The notes: generated by a model not told the origin, from the sequence alone. Shown: positions 7,674 through 15,796, counted from the stretch's first letter. The stretch is DNA of 38,022 nucleotides from Actinomadura geliboluensis (GCF_005889745.1 NZ_VCKZ01000029.1:1-38022); one strand, 5' to 3'. Numbers and translations are program-made.

Positions 7674-8225
7674 ATGGCTGTCGATCGAGACCAGGTGCTG
7701 CGCGCCGCCGCGGCCCTGCTGACCAGGAAGTCCACCGCGACCATGGACGAGGTGGCGCGGGCCGCCGGGATCAGCCGGGCGACGCTGAACCGCCACTTCC
7801 CCGGGCGGGACGCCCTCATCCGCTCCCTGGAGGCGCTCGGCATCGCCGAGTGCGAGGCCGCCCTGGCGGCGGCGCACCTGGACGAGGGCGCGGCGGCCGG
7901 CGCCGTGCGCCGCCTGGTCCGCGAGATCGAGCCGTCCGCCGGCCTGCTCGCCTTCCTCTACACCGAGAACCAGCTCTTCGAGGGCGACGGGATGAACCAG
8001 GGCTGGGAGCGCATCGACACCCGGCTGACCGCGCTGTTCCGCCGCGGCCAGGAGGACGGCGAGTTCCGCCTCGACCTGAGCCCGGCCTGGCTCACCGAGG
8101 CGCTCTACGGCCTGCTGGCCTCCGGCGCCTGGGCGGTGAGCGAGGGCCGCGTGGCCCGCAACGACATCACCTACATGATCGTCGAGCTGCTGCTCGGCGG
8201 CGCCGCCCGGAAGGAGGGATCGTGA
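7674..8225 (+). CDS. TetR-family repressor of the adjacent efflux pump
   Basis: A 183-residue TetR-type regulator. The helix-turn-helix covers about residues 20-50 (TMDEVARAAGISRATLNRHFPGRDALI as landmark), and the remaining helices would form the ligand pocket. I start it at ATG 7674, not the upstream in-frame ATG at 7644, because 7644 lies in the palindrome and the consensus TATAAT at 7662-7667 would then be inside the gene. Its stop overlaps the transporter start by GTGA. Gene order and the pump's likeness to LfrA suggest a role like LfrR of Mycobacterium smegmatis, which represses a multidrug pump. The inducer is unknown. Confidence 0.87.
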   Translation: MAVDRDQVLRAAAALLTRKSTATMDEVARAAGISRATLNRHFPGRDALIRSLEALGIAECEAALAAAHLDEGAAAGAVRRLVREIEPSAGLLAFLYTENQLFEGDGMNQGWERIDTRLTALFRRGQEDGEFRLDLSPAWLTEALYGLLASGAWAVSEGRVARNDITYMIVELLLGGAARKEGS

Positions 8226-9763
8226 CCGGGACGCTGCGCACGCCCGGCACGCCCGGCACGCCCGAGGCGGTGAAGCGGCCCGGCCGGTGGGCGGCGCTCG
8301 CCGTCCTCGTCCTGGCCGTGCTCCTGGTGGCCGTCGACGTGACCGTCCTCGGCCTGGCGACCCCCTACCTCAGCGAGGACCTGCGGCCGTCCGGCACCCA
8401 GCTGCTGTGGATCGGCGACGTCTACTCCTTCGTGATCGCCGGCCTGCTGGTGTCCATGGGCAGCCTCGGCGACCGCATCGGCCGCAAGCGCATCCTGCTG
8501 GTGGGCTCCACGGCCTTCGGCGCGGTATCGGTGCTCAACGCCTACGCGACCACGCCCGAACTGATGATCGCGGCCCGCGCGCTGCTCGGCGTCGCCGGCG
8601 CCACCCTGATGCCCGCCACCCTCGCCCTGATCCGCAACCTCTTCCACGACCCGCGCGAGCGCAGCCTCGCCATCGGCGTCTGGGGCGCCGCCGCCTCCGC
8701 CGGCATGGCGGTCGGCCCGATCGTGGGCGGCCTGCTGCTGGAGCACTTCTGGTGGGGCTCGGTGTTCCTGATCAACCTGCCGGTGATGGCCGTCCTGGTC
8801 GTGGTCGGCGCCAGGCTGCTGCCCGAGTCGCGCAACCCGGACGCCGGCCCGTGGGACCCGGTCAGCGTCGTGCTGTCGCTGGTCGGCATGGTCGGTGCCG
8901 TGTACGCGGTCAAGGAGGCCGCCGCGCACGGGTTCGGATGGGGCCCGCTCGCGGCGGGCCTGGTGGGCGCCGCCGCCCTGTACGGATTCGTCCGCCGGCA
9001 GCGGGTCCTGCCGGTCCCGCTGCTGGACCTGCGGCTCTTCCGCAGCCGCGGCTTCAGCGGCGCGGTGCTGGCCGACCTGATGACCGTCCTGGGGCTGTCC
9101 GGGCTGATCTTCTTCCTCTCCCAGTACCTGCAGCTCGTCCAGGGCAGGCAGCCGCTGGAGGCCGGTCTGGCCGAGCTGCCCGCCGCCGCCGGCGCGGTGG
9201 CGGCGGGGCTGATCGCCGGGCGCGCGGCCCGGCGCCTGTCCGTGCGCGCCGTGGTGTCGGGCGGGCTGGCCGCCATCGCCCTGGCGCTCGCCGCGCTCAC
9301 CGCCATCGGCGAGTCCACCGGCTACCCCGTGCTCGGCGGTGCGCTGCTGGTCGTCGGCCTCGGTGCCGGGTTCTCGTTCACCGTCACCGCCGACGTGATC
9401 CTCTCCAGCGCCCCCAAGGAGCAGGCGGGCGCCGCCTCCGCGGTGTCCGAGACCGCCTACGAACTCGGCGCCGCCCTCGGCATCGCGCTGCTCGGCTCCG
9501 TGGTGACCGGCGCCTACCGGGGCTTCAGCGGGCCGCCCGGCACTCCGGACACCGCCCGCGAGTCCCTGGGCGGGGCCGTCGACGCCGCCGCGCACATGCC
9601 GCCCGGCGCCGGTTCGCAGCTCCTGGACGCCGCCCGCCAGTCCTTCGTCGACGGACTGGCCATCGCCGCCGGCGCCGGAGCGGCCGTCCTCCTGGCCGCC
9701 GCCGTCGCGGCCTGGTTCCTGCTGCGCGGGCAGGGACTCGACGGCCGGCCCGGCGAGCACTGA
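8222..9763 (+). CDS. LfrA-like MFS multidrug efflux transporter (DHA2, 14 TM)
   Basis: A 513-residue proton-driven exporter of the DHA2 family. The first helix begins near residue 22 after a short PGTPG-rich N-terminus. Motif A is GSLGDRIGRKRIL, and VGPIVGGLLLEHFWWGSVFLINLPV is the antiporter motif C region (landmark only). GAASAVSETAYELGAALG near the C-terminus is characteristic of LfrA/QacA/SmvA-type pumps. It starts at GTG 8222, overlapping the TetR stop by 4 nt, so the two are translated together under the TetR-controlled promoter. Known LfrA substrates include fluoroquinolones and dyes. Substrates here are not known; export of a steroid or catabolite is also possible given the adjacent operon. 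Confidence 0.85.
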   Translation: MTGTLRTPGTPGTPEAVKRPGRWAALAVLVLAVLLVAVDVTVLGLATPYLSEDLRPSGTQLLWIGDVYSFVIAGLLVSMGSLGDRIGRKRILLVGSTAFGAVSVLNAYATTPELMIAARALLGVAGATLMPATLALIRNLFHDPRERSLAIGVWGAAASAGMAVGPIVGGLLLEHFWWGSVFLINLPVMAVLVVVGARLLPESRNPDAGPWDPVSVVLSLVGMVGAVYAVKEAAAHGFGWGPLAAGLVGAAALYGFVRRQRVLPVPLLDLRLFRSRGFSGAVLADLMTVLGLSGLIFFLSQYLQLVQGRQPLEAGLAELPAAAGAVAAGLIAGRAARRLSVRAVVSGGLAAIALALAALTAIGESTGYPVLGGALLVVGLGAGFSFTVTADVILSSAPKEQAGAASAVSETAYELGAALGIALLGSVVTGAYRGFSGPPGTPDTARESLGGAVDAAAHMPPGAGSQLLDAARQSFVDGLAIAAGAGAAVLLAAAVAAWFLLRGQGLDGRPGEH

Positions 9764-9774
9764 GACCCGGACGG

Positions 9775-11295
9775 TCACGCCGTCCGGCCGGCGGCGGACC
9801 GGTCGAGGCGCGCCAGGGCGTCGGCCGCCCAATCGCGGACGAAGGAATCCTCGTCGTCCCGCGCACGTTCGAGTCCGGCACGCACCGCCCGCCGATCGGC
9901 GGGCGAGAGGTCCGCGCTCCCCGCCAGCGACCGGAGGTCGGACACCACTTCCGAGCGCACAGGCAGATGGGGATCGTCCAAGAACCGCAGCTTGGTCGCG
10001 AGGTCGATGCCGCCGAACTTACGGGCGAGGTACAGCGCGGTGGCACGCACACGCCCGACGCGGTGTTCGAGGAGCTGCGGCAGCATCGGGCGCACCTCCG
10101 GGATCGACCACAGTGCGCTGTGGTAGGCGTCGGCGTTCTCCACGTCGGCGATGAGCTCGCGCACCAGCCGGACGGCCGACCGGCGCGCGAGCTCCCGGAC
10201 CGCGTCCTCGGCGGGCGGGGCCGGCACCCCGGGGACGCGGCCCGCGCGCCACCGCTCCAACCGGCCGAGCAGGGAGTCGCCGGCCCGCTCGAAGAAGGCG
10301 GCCAGCCCGGCGGCCGCGCCCAGGCGCACCGGTTCCGACCGTGCGCCGAGCAGCCCGTACAGCCACTCGGCCTCCGCGATGCCGCCCGCCGCGCCCAGCG
10401 CCCGCAACGCCTCGCGGCGCAGTGCGGCGTCGTGCCGTCCCGCCGCGAAGCGCCGCAGCACGTCGATGGCCTCGGTGGTGCCGGCGGCGCCCAGCGCGGA
10501 AGCCGCGGCGGGACCGCACGCGGGATCGTCCAGCCAGGCCGCCGCCGGCCCGACGGCGTCCGGTACACGGTGTCCGGCCAGCGCGCGGAAGAGGTTGTGC
10601 CGCGCTCTCGGCTCGGTCTCCTCCACGAGGGCGGCCAGCAGCGCCCGGACGACCCGCGGCTCGGGCTCCCAGAACCGCTTCCAGGCCGCCACGTGCACCT
10701 CTTCCGGGGCGCCGTAGCCCAGGCCGGGAACACCTGCCTTCGGGGTGTCCAGCATGTCCAGCGCGATGTGGCGCACCCTGCCCGAGGCGGTCCGCGCCAG
10801 GTCGGCGAAGACGGCGTCGGCTTCGGGGAGCAGCCGCAGCAGGAACCGGGCGCGCGCCCAGATGAGGTCGTCGCGGTGGGCGAGCAGCGGTACCAGCGAC
10901 GCGGCGGGCACGGGCACCTCGGCCTGCAGCAGCCATTCGAGGACGACCGTCCGGTTGCGCAGTCCGGCGTCCTCGACCAGCCCGGCGAACGCCGCGGTCA
11001 CCTCGGGCCCGGACGCGCCGAGCTGGACGAGCGTGTTGACCGCGCGCCGCCGGACCTCGGCGTCGGGGTCCGAGCACAGCGCCACCAGCGGCTCGGCCGG
11101 CACCGCCGCCCGCTGCCGGCCGAGTCCCAGGGCCGCCGCCGCCCGGACCTCAGGAGCGGGGTCCGTGACGAGGGCGAGCAGTTCCCCGGCATGCCCGGGG
11201 GCACGGCTCAGCCCCTTCGCCGCGGCGGCGCGGCGCGCGGGATCGGGCGAATCCAGCTCCCGCAGGAAGAACGCGACCTGATGTTCGGCGACCAT
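9775..11295 (-). CDS. HEAT/armadillo-repeat protein (PBS-lyase type)
   Basis: A 506-residue all-helical repeat protein. Repeats of about 30-35 residues recur throughout, with lines such as DPAPEVRAAAALGLG, DPDAEVRRRAVNTLVQLG, RRFAAGRHDAALRREALRALG, HRVGRVRATALYLARKFG and EDSFVRDWAADALARL. Such proteins are scaffolds; no catalytic residues or signal peptide are visible, so it is probably cytoplasmic. The ATG at 11295 has GGGGGAGG just upstream; the longer in-frame reading further upstream runs antisense through the YoaK-like gene and is rejected. It lies 77 bp downstream of the YoaK-like gene on the same strand. Its stop is only 11 bp from the convergent pump gene. Partner unknown. Confidence 0.8.
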   Translation of the reverse strand: MVAEHQVAFFLRELDSPDPARRAAAAKGLSRAPGHAGELLALVTDPAPEVRAAAALGLGRQRAAVPAEPLVALCSDPDAEVRRRAVNTLVQLGASGPEVTAAFAGLVEDAGLRNRTVVLEWLLQAEVPVPAASLVPLLAHRDDLIWARARFLLRLLPEADAVFADLARTASGRVRHIALDMLDTPKAGVPGLGYGAPEEVHVAAWKRFWEPEPRVVRALLAALVEETEPRARHNLFRALAGHRVPDAVGPAAAWLDDPACGPAAASALGAAGTTEAIDVLRRFAAGRHDAALRREALRALGAAGGIAEAEWLYGLLGARSEPVRLGAAAGLAAFFERAGDSLLGRLERWRAGRVPGVPAPPAEDAVRELARRSAVRLVRELIADVENADAYHSALWSIPEVRPMLPQLLEHRVGRVRATALYLARKFGGIDLATKLRFLDDPHLPVRSEVVSDLRSLAGSADLSPADRRAVRAGLERARDDEDSFVRDWAADALARLDRSAAGRTA

Positions 11296-11372
11296 GGCCT
11301 CCCCCGCGACGGCTCCATAAGGGAGACGTTCCGGACGAATCGCCGGTTGACCCGCGTCCGCTACGACGCCCT

Positions 11373-12059
11373 TCACCGCCACGTGTCGGCGTTCGGCCGA
11401 CGCGCGGTGATGAAGGCGGCCGACGCGACCACGACCAGCACCCCGGTCGCGCACCAGAGCGGGGCCGCGATCGAGACGTTCTGGACGAGCACGGCGCCGA
11501 CGGCCGCGCCGAGGAGCAGGGCCGCGACCGACAGGCCCCGGCGCACGACCCGCTCCTTGACCTCGGCCTTGTCGGCGACCAGCGAGGTGAGCGTCGTGGT
11601 GACGACGACCGTCCGGAAGTCGGGCACTTCGAGCCGCCGGACGATCGCGTACTGCCAGCCCATCGAGACCGCCAGGACGCCGATGGCCACCTGGCGGCGG
11701 GGATCGCCGACATGGTCGAGACCGGTGACGATGAGCGCGGTGACGGCGAGGGCGCACGCCTGCGTGGCGGTGGCCGCGCCGAGCAGGCGGCCGCGGTGCG
11801 TGATCCCGTTGAAGGCCGCGTGCCCACCGGTGGCGGCCCCGGCACAGAAGCACGTGACCGACAGGGCGATCGAAAGGATCTTCCCCACCACGCCCGGGCC
11901 GCCGCCGAGCCCCAAACCGAGAAAAATGATGTTCCCGGTCATATTCGCCACGAAGACAGTGCCGAGTACCAGATAACTGACGGAATCGACCAGCCCGGCC
12001 ATGATCGTGAGCAGGACGAGCAACGGAGGCAGCGGTCCGTGGTCACGGGCTTCGGGCAC
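11373..12059 (-). CDS. YoaK-family (DUF1275) membrane protein
   Basis: A 228-residue integral membrane protein with about six or seven hydrophobic helices. The opening LLVLLTIMAGLVDSVSYLVLG and the VFVANMTGNIIFLGLGLGG motif are the hallmark of the YoaK/DUF1275 family, whose function is not established. Later segments include MGWQYAIVRRLEVPDFRTVVVTTTLTSL, also typical (landmark). The start is uncertain: GTG 12059 gives a normal N-terminus, while GTG 12131 adds 24 residues; neither has a convincing ribosome site. It may share a transcript with the HEAT-repeat gene downstream. Confidence 0.75.
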   Translation of the reverse strand: MPEARDHGPLPPLLVLLTIMAGLVDSVSYLVLGTVFVANMTGNIIFLGLGLGGGPGVVGKILSIALSVTCFCAGAATGGHAAFNGITHRGRLLGAATATQACALAVTALIVTGLDHVGDPRRQVAIGVLAVSMGWQYAIVRRLEVPDFRTVVVTTTLTSLVADKAEVKERVVRRGLSVAALLLGAAVGAVLVQNVSIAAPLWCATGVLVVVASAAFITARRPNADTWR

Positions 12060-12325
12060 CCGTGAATTGTTCCAGGCGGCGAAGGAGATCCGGAGAGCAC
12101 GACCTTGGCATGTCGCGAACGGACAAGGCACGCCGCAGGCCAGGACAGGCGGCCGATTCCCGGCAAATGGAAGCCGGCACTAACTTGATCGATCCTTGAC
12201 GGGACGCTCCTTTGCCGGGTCGGCCCCAGGGAATCGTGTCGGTGCCGGCTCGCCGCCGGACCACGAAACCAGCGCCGAAATCACGGGTATCCGGCCGGGA
12301 CACGCCACCATTCCTCAGGGGCTTG
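12060..12325. other. Divergent intergenic region, 266 bp
   Basis: This separates the YoaK-like gene (minus) from the DUF2776-like gene (plus). It contains TGTCGGTG at 12238-12245, but no -10 hexamer follows at the spacing needed for a damage-type promoter. AGGGG before ATG 12326 is the only clear signal. No RNA gene or peptide was recognised. Confidence 0.5.
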
Positions 12326-13648
12326 ATGAACTACGAAATCAGCGTCCTGTTCCGAGCCATACCCGTGCTCATGGGTGCCGTGTCGGCGGGATTGGGCGGC
12401 TACGTGCTCGGGCACGCATCCGGTCCGAGCGCGCGCGTCGCGGGTCTGGTGCTCATCTTCCTGGCGGCCATCTGCCTCTGCCTGTTCGCCACCGCGGCCA
12501 CGATCATCAGGCAGCTCATCGGCCGCTACACCGAGCTGGACCGGCTGCTCTACCCGGCGTTCGGGTTCGCGGTCAGCTGCGTCCCCACGGGGTACGGGCT
12601 CTACCTGCTCAGCGGCCCCCGGACGCCGCCGCCCGATTTCGTCGCCGGGCATGTGGTCTTCGGCGTCGGCATGGTCTGCGCGTGCGTCTCCTGCGTGGCC
12701 ACGGTCTCCACCCGGTTCCTCCTGATCAGCGAGAACTCGGCACTGCCCGAGGGATCGCCGCCGCGCGCGCCGGCGCCGTTCAGCCCGCTCACCGCGCGGA
12801 TCCTGACGACGCTGCCGGTGCTCGCGGCCCTCGCCACCTGGACGTGGGCCCTCCTCCTGCTGGCGGGCGGGGGCGGCGGAGCCGCGGCGGGGCGGTTCAC
12901 CTCCGGGCACGTGATGAGCGGCCTGGCGCTCGTCTGCACCTGCCTCATCGGTCTGGTGGCCAGCATCCTGCGGCAGATCCAGAACACCTACACCCCGCGA
13001 GAGCGCACGCTCTGGCCGGGAACGGCCGCCGCCCTCGGCGCCATCGGCATCGTGTGGGCGCTGATCGTCATCGCCGTGCACACCCGGTCCACCCAACTGG
13101 CCGCCGCCTACGTGCTGGTCGGGCTGGGCCTCATCTGCTGGAGCATCCTCAGCAAGGTGCTGCTGCTCGCGCTCGTCTGGCGGCGCGACGCCCCCCTGGC
13201 GAACCGGGTCCCGCTGATCCCGGTCGGCACGGCCCTGCTCTGCCTCTTCCTCTCGGCGTTCCTCTTCGAGTCGGCCGATCCCGCGGTGCTCGTCGCGGCC
13301 CGCGTCCTGGTGGGCCTCGGCTGCATCTGCTTCTCGCTGTTCTCCATCGTCTCCATCCTGGAGAGCGGAACCAGCGGCGCGGGAGGGGACGGGGACGGGA
13401 ACGGCGGGAGCGCCTCACCGGCCGGCGCCGCCGGCGGGCGGGCGTTCCCGGACGACGACGACCCGGCCGGCATCATGGCGGCCTTCCGGGAGCGGCTGGC
13501 CCCCGGAGCGGATCGCGTCGTTCTTCGCGGGCTCCGAGCTGGTCGAGCCGGGCTGACCCGGCCGTGGAAGTGGCGGCCGGAGTATGGCCCGTCGGGCCCG
13601 CAGACCGACTCCCTCTACGCGGCCCTGGGCCGGCTGCCGGCCGACTGA
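12326..13648 (+). CDS. DUF2776-like polytopic membrane protein with foreign C-terminal tail
   Basis: A 440-residue protein. Residues 1-350 form about ten transmembrane helices. The N-terminus MNYEISVLFRAIPVLMG resembles my recollection of the DUF2776 family, of unknown function. A helix motif of the kind GHVxxGLxxICxCLxxxVxxI recurs about five times (near residues 36-60, 106-130, 192-216, 259-283, 324-346), pointing to repeated two-helix units. ATG 12326 has AGGGG about 4 nt upstream. After a Gly/Asp-rich linker (350-372) the last 70 residues are hydrophilic and derive from a broken DUF574 methyltransferase gene (next entry), so the native protein probably ended near residue 350. No partner is evident. 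Confidence 0.7.
   Translation: MNYEISVLFRAIPVLMGAVSAGLGGYVLGHASGPSARVAGLVLIFLAAICLCLFATAATIIRQLIGRYTELDRLLYPAFGFAVSCVPTGYGLYLLSGPRTPPPDFVAGHVVFGVGMVCACVSCVATVSTRFLLISENSALPEGSPPRAPAPFSPLTARILTTLPVLAALATWTWALLLLAGGGGGAAAGRFTSGHVMSGLALVCTCLIGLVASILRQIQNTYTPRERTLWPGTAAALGAIGIVWALIVIAVHTRSTQLAAAYVLVGLGLICWSILSKVLLLALVWRRDAPLANRVPLIPVGTALLCLFLSAFLFESADPAVLVAARVLVGLGCICFSLFSIVSILESGTSGAGGDGDGNGGSASPAGAAGGRAFPDDDDPAGIMAAFRERLAPGADRVVLRGLRAGRAGLTRPWKWRPEYGPSGPQTDSLYAALGRLPAD
13442..13648 (+). pseudogene. Decayed C-terminal fragment of a DUF574 (Methyltransf_19) methyltransferase gene
   Basis: In the frame of the membrane-protein ORF, 13442-13507 encodes AFPDDDDPAGIM followed by AAFRERLAPG, like the late part of DUF574 methyltransferases. 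From about 13503 the homology moves to the +1 frame (PERIASFFAGSELVEPG, up to 13553, then a TGA). It then returns to the first frame as LTRPWKWRPEYGPSG and ends YAALGRLPAD. A short internal deletion plus loss of one C at the EPG/LT junction would explain the pattern. The intact neighbour at 13685-14473 has the matching SPEQLARCFEGLEMAEPGLV, then WRPD and YGAVARKP. Read as a relic now fused to the membrane protein. Confidence 0.6.
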
Positions 13649-13667
13649 CCCCTGCCACCGCCGCCGC

Positions 13668-13682
13668 CCACCCTCAGGGTGG
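13668..13682. terminator. Small hairpin between convergent genes
   Basis: CCACCC-TCA-GGGTGG is a 6-bp GC stem between the membrane protein stop (13648) and the methyltransferase stop (13685). A minor bidirectional terminator at best. Confidence 0.3.
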
Positions 13683-13684
13683 CG

Positions 13685-14473
13685 TCAGGGCTTGCGGGCC
13701 ACGGCGCCGTAGGCGTCGATGGGGGCGGGCGTGACGTCCGGGCGCCATTCGCTGATCGGGACGAGCCCCGGCTCGGCCATCTCCAGGCCCTCGAAGCACC
13801 GCGCGAGCTGCTCGGGGCTGCGCAGGACGTACGGGACGCCGCCGCTCTCCACCAGCTTCTCGGCCCCGTCGACGACCTCCGCGCCCGTGTCGGTGCCGTC
13901 CCATAGCACCAGGTGGCTGCCGGACGGAACCGCGTCCATCACCCGGCCGACGATGGCTCGGACCACCGCGAGGTCGGGCTCGTAGCCGAGCACGCCCATG
14001 AACATGACGGCGATGGGCTGGTCGAAGTCGAGCGTCTCGCGGGCGCCGTCGAGGATCCGGTCGGGCTCGTGGTAGTCGGCGTGGACGTAGGTCGTGGAGC
14101 CCTCCCCCGTGGTGCTGCCCAGCAGCGCGCGGGCGTGCACGAGCACCAGGGGGTCGTTGTCGACGTAGACGATGCGCGACTCCGGCGCGATGCCCTGCGC
14201 GACCTCGTGCGTGTTCTGCATGGTGGGGAGGCCGGTGCCGATGTCGATGAACTGCCGGACGCCGCACTCGGCGGCGAGATGGCCGACCGCGCGGATGAGG
14301 AACCGCCGCGACAGCCGCGCCATCGTCACGATCTGCGGGTACACCTCGGCCACGGCGTCGCCGGCGGCGCGGTCGGCGGCGTAGTTGTCCTTGCCGCCCA
14401 TCCAGTAGTTCCAGATGCGCGCCGCGTGCGGGATCCCCGAGTCGAGCGCGGCCGGGTCGATGGATTCGGTCAT
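13685..14473 (-). CDS. SAM-dependent methyltransferase, DUF574 / Methyltransf_19 family
   Basis: A 262-residue protein of the actinomycete-specific S-adenosyl methyltransferase family. The family start DSGIPHAARIWNYWMGGKDNY is followed by AADRAAGD (landmarks within residues 10-40). The SAM-binding loop is FIDIGTGLPT (about residues 75-84), and VYVDNDPLVLVHARALL carries the acidic ribose-binding residue. The C-terminus is EWRPD...YGAVARKP. ATG 14473 is preceded by AAGGGGAG. Substrates of the family are mostly unknown. The enclosing minus-strand reading frame continues far upstream antisense to other genes; only this part is real. A broken relative lies next door at 13442-13648. Confidence 0.9.
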   Translation of the reverse strand: MTESIDPAALDSGIPHAARIWNYWMGGKDNYAADRAAGDAVAEVYPQIVTMARLSRRFLIRAVGHLAAECGVRQFIDIGTGLPTMQNTHEVAQGIAPESRIVYVDNDPLVLVHARALLGSTTGEGSTTYVHADYHEPDRILDGARETLDFDQPIAVMFMGVLGYEPDLAVVRAIVGRVMDAVPSGSHLVLWDGTDTGAEVVDGAEKLVESGGVPYVLRSPEQLARCFEGLEMAEPGLVPISEWRPDVTPAPIDAYGAVARKP

Positions 14474-14635
14474 GGGGGCTCCCCTTCGGTCGCGGCGGCG
14501 GACCTTCCCGCGCGATGCGCGCGTGGTGAGCATTCTGTCGTAGAAAAGGCGCCGCTCACATGCCGTTCCGGTGATGACCGGCAAAGGGGGACGACGGGCG
14601 CCGACCCTGGGTCGATTGATCGTAAACTGAGGGTC
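14474..14635. other. Divergent promoter region, 162 bp
   Basis: Between the DUF574 methyltransferase (minus) and the DUF4262 gene (plus). On the plus strand a -10-like TAAACT (14623-14628) lies 7 nt before ATG 14636, with GAGGG between them that could also act as a ribosome site. A CGCGC-GAT-GCGCG hairpin lies near 14508-14522. Nothing else was recognised. Confidence 0.4.
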
Positions 14636-15184
14636 ATGTCCGGCGACCGCCCCTCGTGCACCTGCGTGATCTGCCGTGACTACGGCGACCGCGACCGCCT
14701 GGACAACTTCCAGCTGCGCACCATCGTCCACATCACCCAGTACGGGTGGAGCGTCGTGCTCGTGCAGCCCGACGCCGACGGGCCCGGCTGGGCGTACACG
14801 ATCGGCCTGTGGCACAGCCACGGCGCGCCCGAGCTGGCGATGTTCGGCGGCGACGTGTACGAGACCGAGGAGGTCCTCAACGCGCTCGGCCGGCAGACCG
14901 CCGGGGGCGGCGTCCCGGTGGACGGCGAGCGCCGCGACGGCGTCGTCCGGGGGCAGCAGGCCGCGTTCCGGGACGTCGACCCGCGCTGGTACGACGGCCT
15001 GTTCCGCGGGGCGGTGGCGTTCTACCGGCGCCCGCCGCTGCCGATCCTGCAGGTCGTCTGGCCCAACCGGGACGGGCTGTTCCCCTGGCAGCCCGGCACC
15101 GACCTGCCGTTCCGGCACGCCCAGCCCTGGCTGTGGCTCGACCCGAAGCAGCACCCGGCCGGCGTCTGGACACGGCGGCTCTGA
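14636..15184 (+). CDS. DUF4262 family protein
   Basis: A 182-residue protein. The signature is WAYTIGLWHSHGAPELAMFG at about residues 51-70, typical of DUF4262, a family of unknown function common in actinobacteria. The N-terminus holds three cysteines in CTCVICRDYGDRD (C8, C10, C13), which might bind a metal. The C-terminus, LPFRHAQPWLWLDPKQHPAGVW, is rich in Trp and Pro (landmark). No signal peptide or membrane helix. It starts at ATG 14636, close to a -10-like element. It lies 39 bp before the acetyltransferase gene, possibly as one transcript, though that gene has its own -10-like box. Confidence 0.85.
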   Translation: MSGDRPSCTCVICRDYGDRDRLDNFQLRTIVHITQYGWSVVLVQPDADGPGWAYTIGLWHSHGAPELAMFGGDVYETEEVLNALGRQTAGGGVPVDGERRDGVVRGQQAAFRDVDPRWYDGLFRGAVAFYRRPPLPILQVVWPNRDGLFPWQPGTDLPFRHAQPWLWLDPKQHPAGVWTRRL

Positions 15185-15211
15185 AACCGGGCCGGCGGCG
15201 GCCCGGCGGCA

Positions 15212-15217
15212 TACGAT
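15212..15217 (+). promoter_or_regulatory. -10-like box for a leaderless GNAT gene
   Basis: TACGAT lies exactly 6 nt before the GTG start at 15224, the same geometry as the tetR promoter. There is no ribosome-binding site between. The -35 region is not recognisable. Confidence 0.4.
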
Positions 15218-15223
15218 CGGCGG

Positions 15224-15796
15224 GTGTACGGGCCGATCGCCGACGCCATCCGGACCCCGCGCCTCCTGCTGGAGCCGCTGGCGGTCCACCACGCGGACGA
15301 GATGGCGCCCGTCCTGGACGATCCGCGCCTGCACCGCCACATCGGCGGCGAGCCCCTCACCCGGGACGAGCTGCGCGCCCGCTACGCGCACCTGGTCGCC
15401 GGCCCGGCGCCGTTCCACCAGGAGTGGTGGCTGAACTGGATCGTCCGGCGTGTCCGGGACGGGCAGGCCGTCGGCTACGTCCAGGCGACGGTCCAGCCGG
15501 CCGCGCCGGGGTTCACCGTGGGGCCCGCCTCCGCCGGGTCGACGGTCACGCCGGGCCCGCCCCGGCACCTGGCGTCCGTCGCCTGGGTCATCGGCATGCC
15601 CTACCAAGGCTTCGGCTTCGCGACCGAGGCCGCCCGCGCCGTGCTGGACTGGCTCCGCGCCCACGGCGTCGGCGAGATCGTGGCGACCGTCCACCCGGAC
15701 AACCGCGCCTCCGCCGCCGTCGCGTCCAAGATCGGCATGGTCGCGACCGGCGAGACCCGCGACGACGAACTCGTCTGGCGCCTGCCGCCCGGGTGA
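15224..15796 (+). CDS. GNAT-family N-acetyltransferase (RimJ/RimL type)
   Basis: A 190-residue acetyltransferase. The opening RTPRLLLEPLAVHHADEMAPVLDDP is the usual RimJ/RimL-like start (residues 10-34, landmark). The acetyl-CoA loop is YQGFGFATEAARAVLDWL, and VHPDNRASAAVASKIGM carries the conserved Asn of the C-terminal half. A Pro/Gly-rich insertion (about residues 92-112, AAPGFTVGPASAGSTVTPGPP) separates beta strands and is longer than usual. The GTG start at 15224 has no ribosome site but a -10-like hexamer 6 nt upstream. Substrate unknown: a protein N-terminus, an antibiotic or a small amine are all possible. Confidence 0.82.
   Translation: MYGPIADAIRTPRLLLEPLAVHHADEMAPVLDDPRLHRHIGGEPLTRDELRARYAHLVAGPAPFHQEWWLNWIVRRVRDGQAVGYVQATVQPAAPGFTVGPASAGSTVTPGPPRHLASVAWVIGMPYQGFGFATEAARAVLDWLRAHGVGEIVATVHPDNRASAAVASKIGMVATGETRDDELVWRLPPG

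Noticed and set aside
8171..9832. Minus-strand frame of 553 codons opposite the efflux pump
   Set aside because: Low-complexity Gly/Gln/Arg-rich shadow. The plus strand encodes a complete MFS protein.
12238..12262. Second RecA-NDp-like motif (TGTCGGTG) before the DUF2776-like gene
   Set aside because: Eight bases further on there is no TAnnnT hexamer, and the gene start is about 80 bp away.
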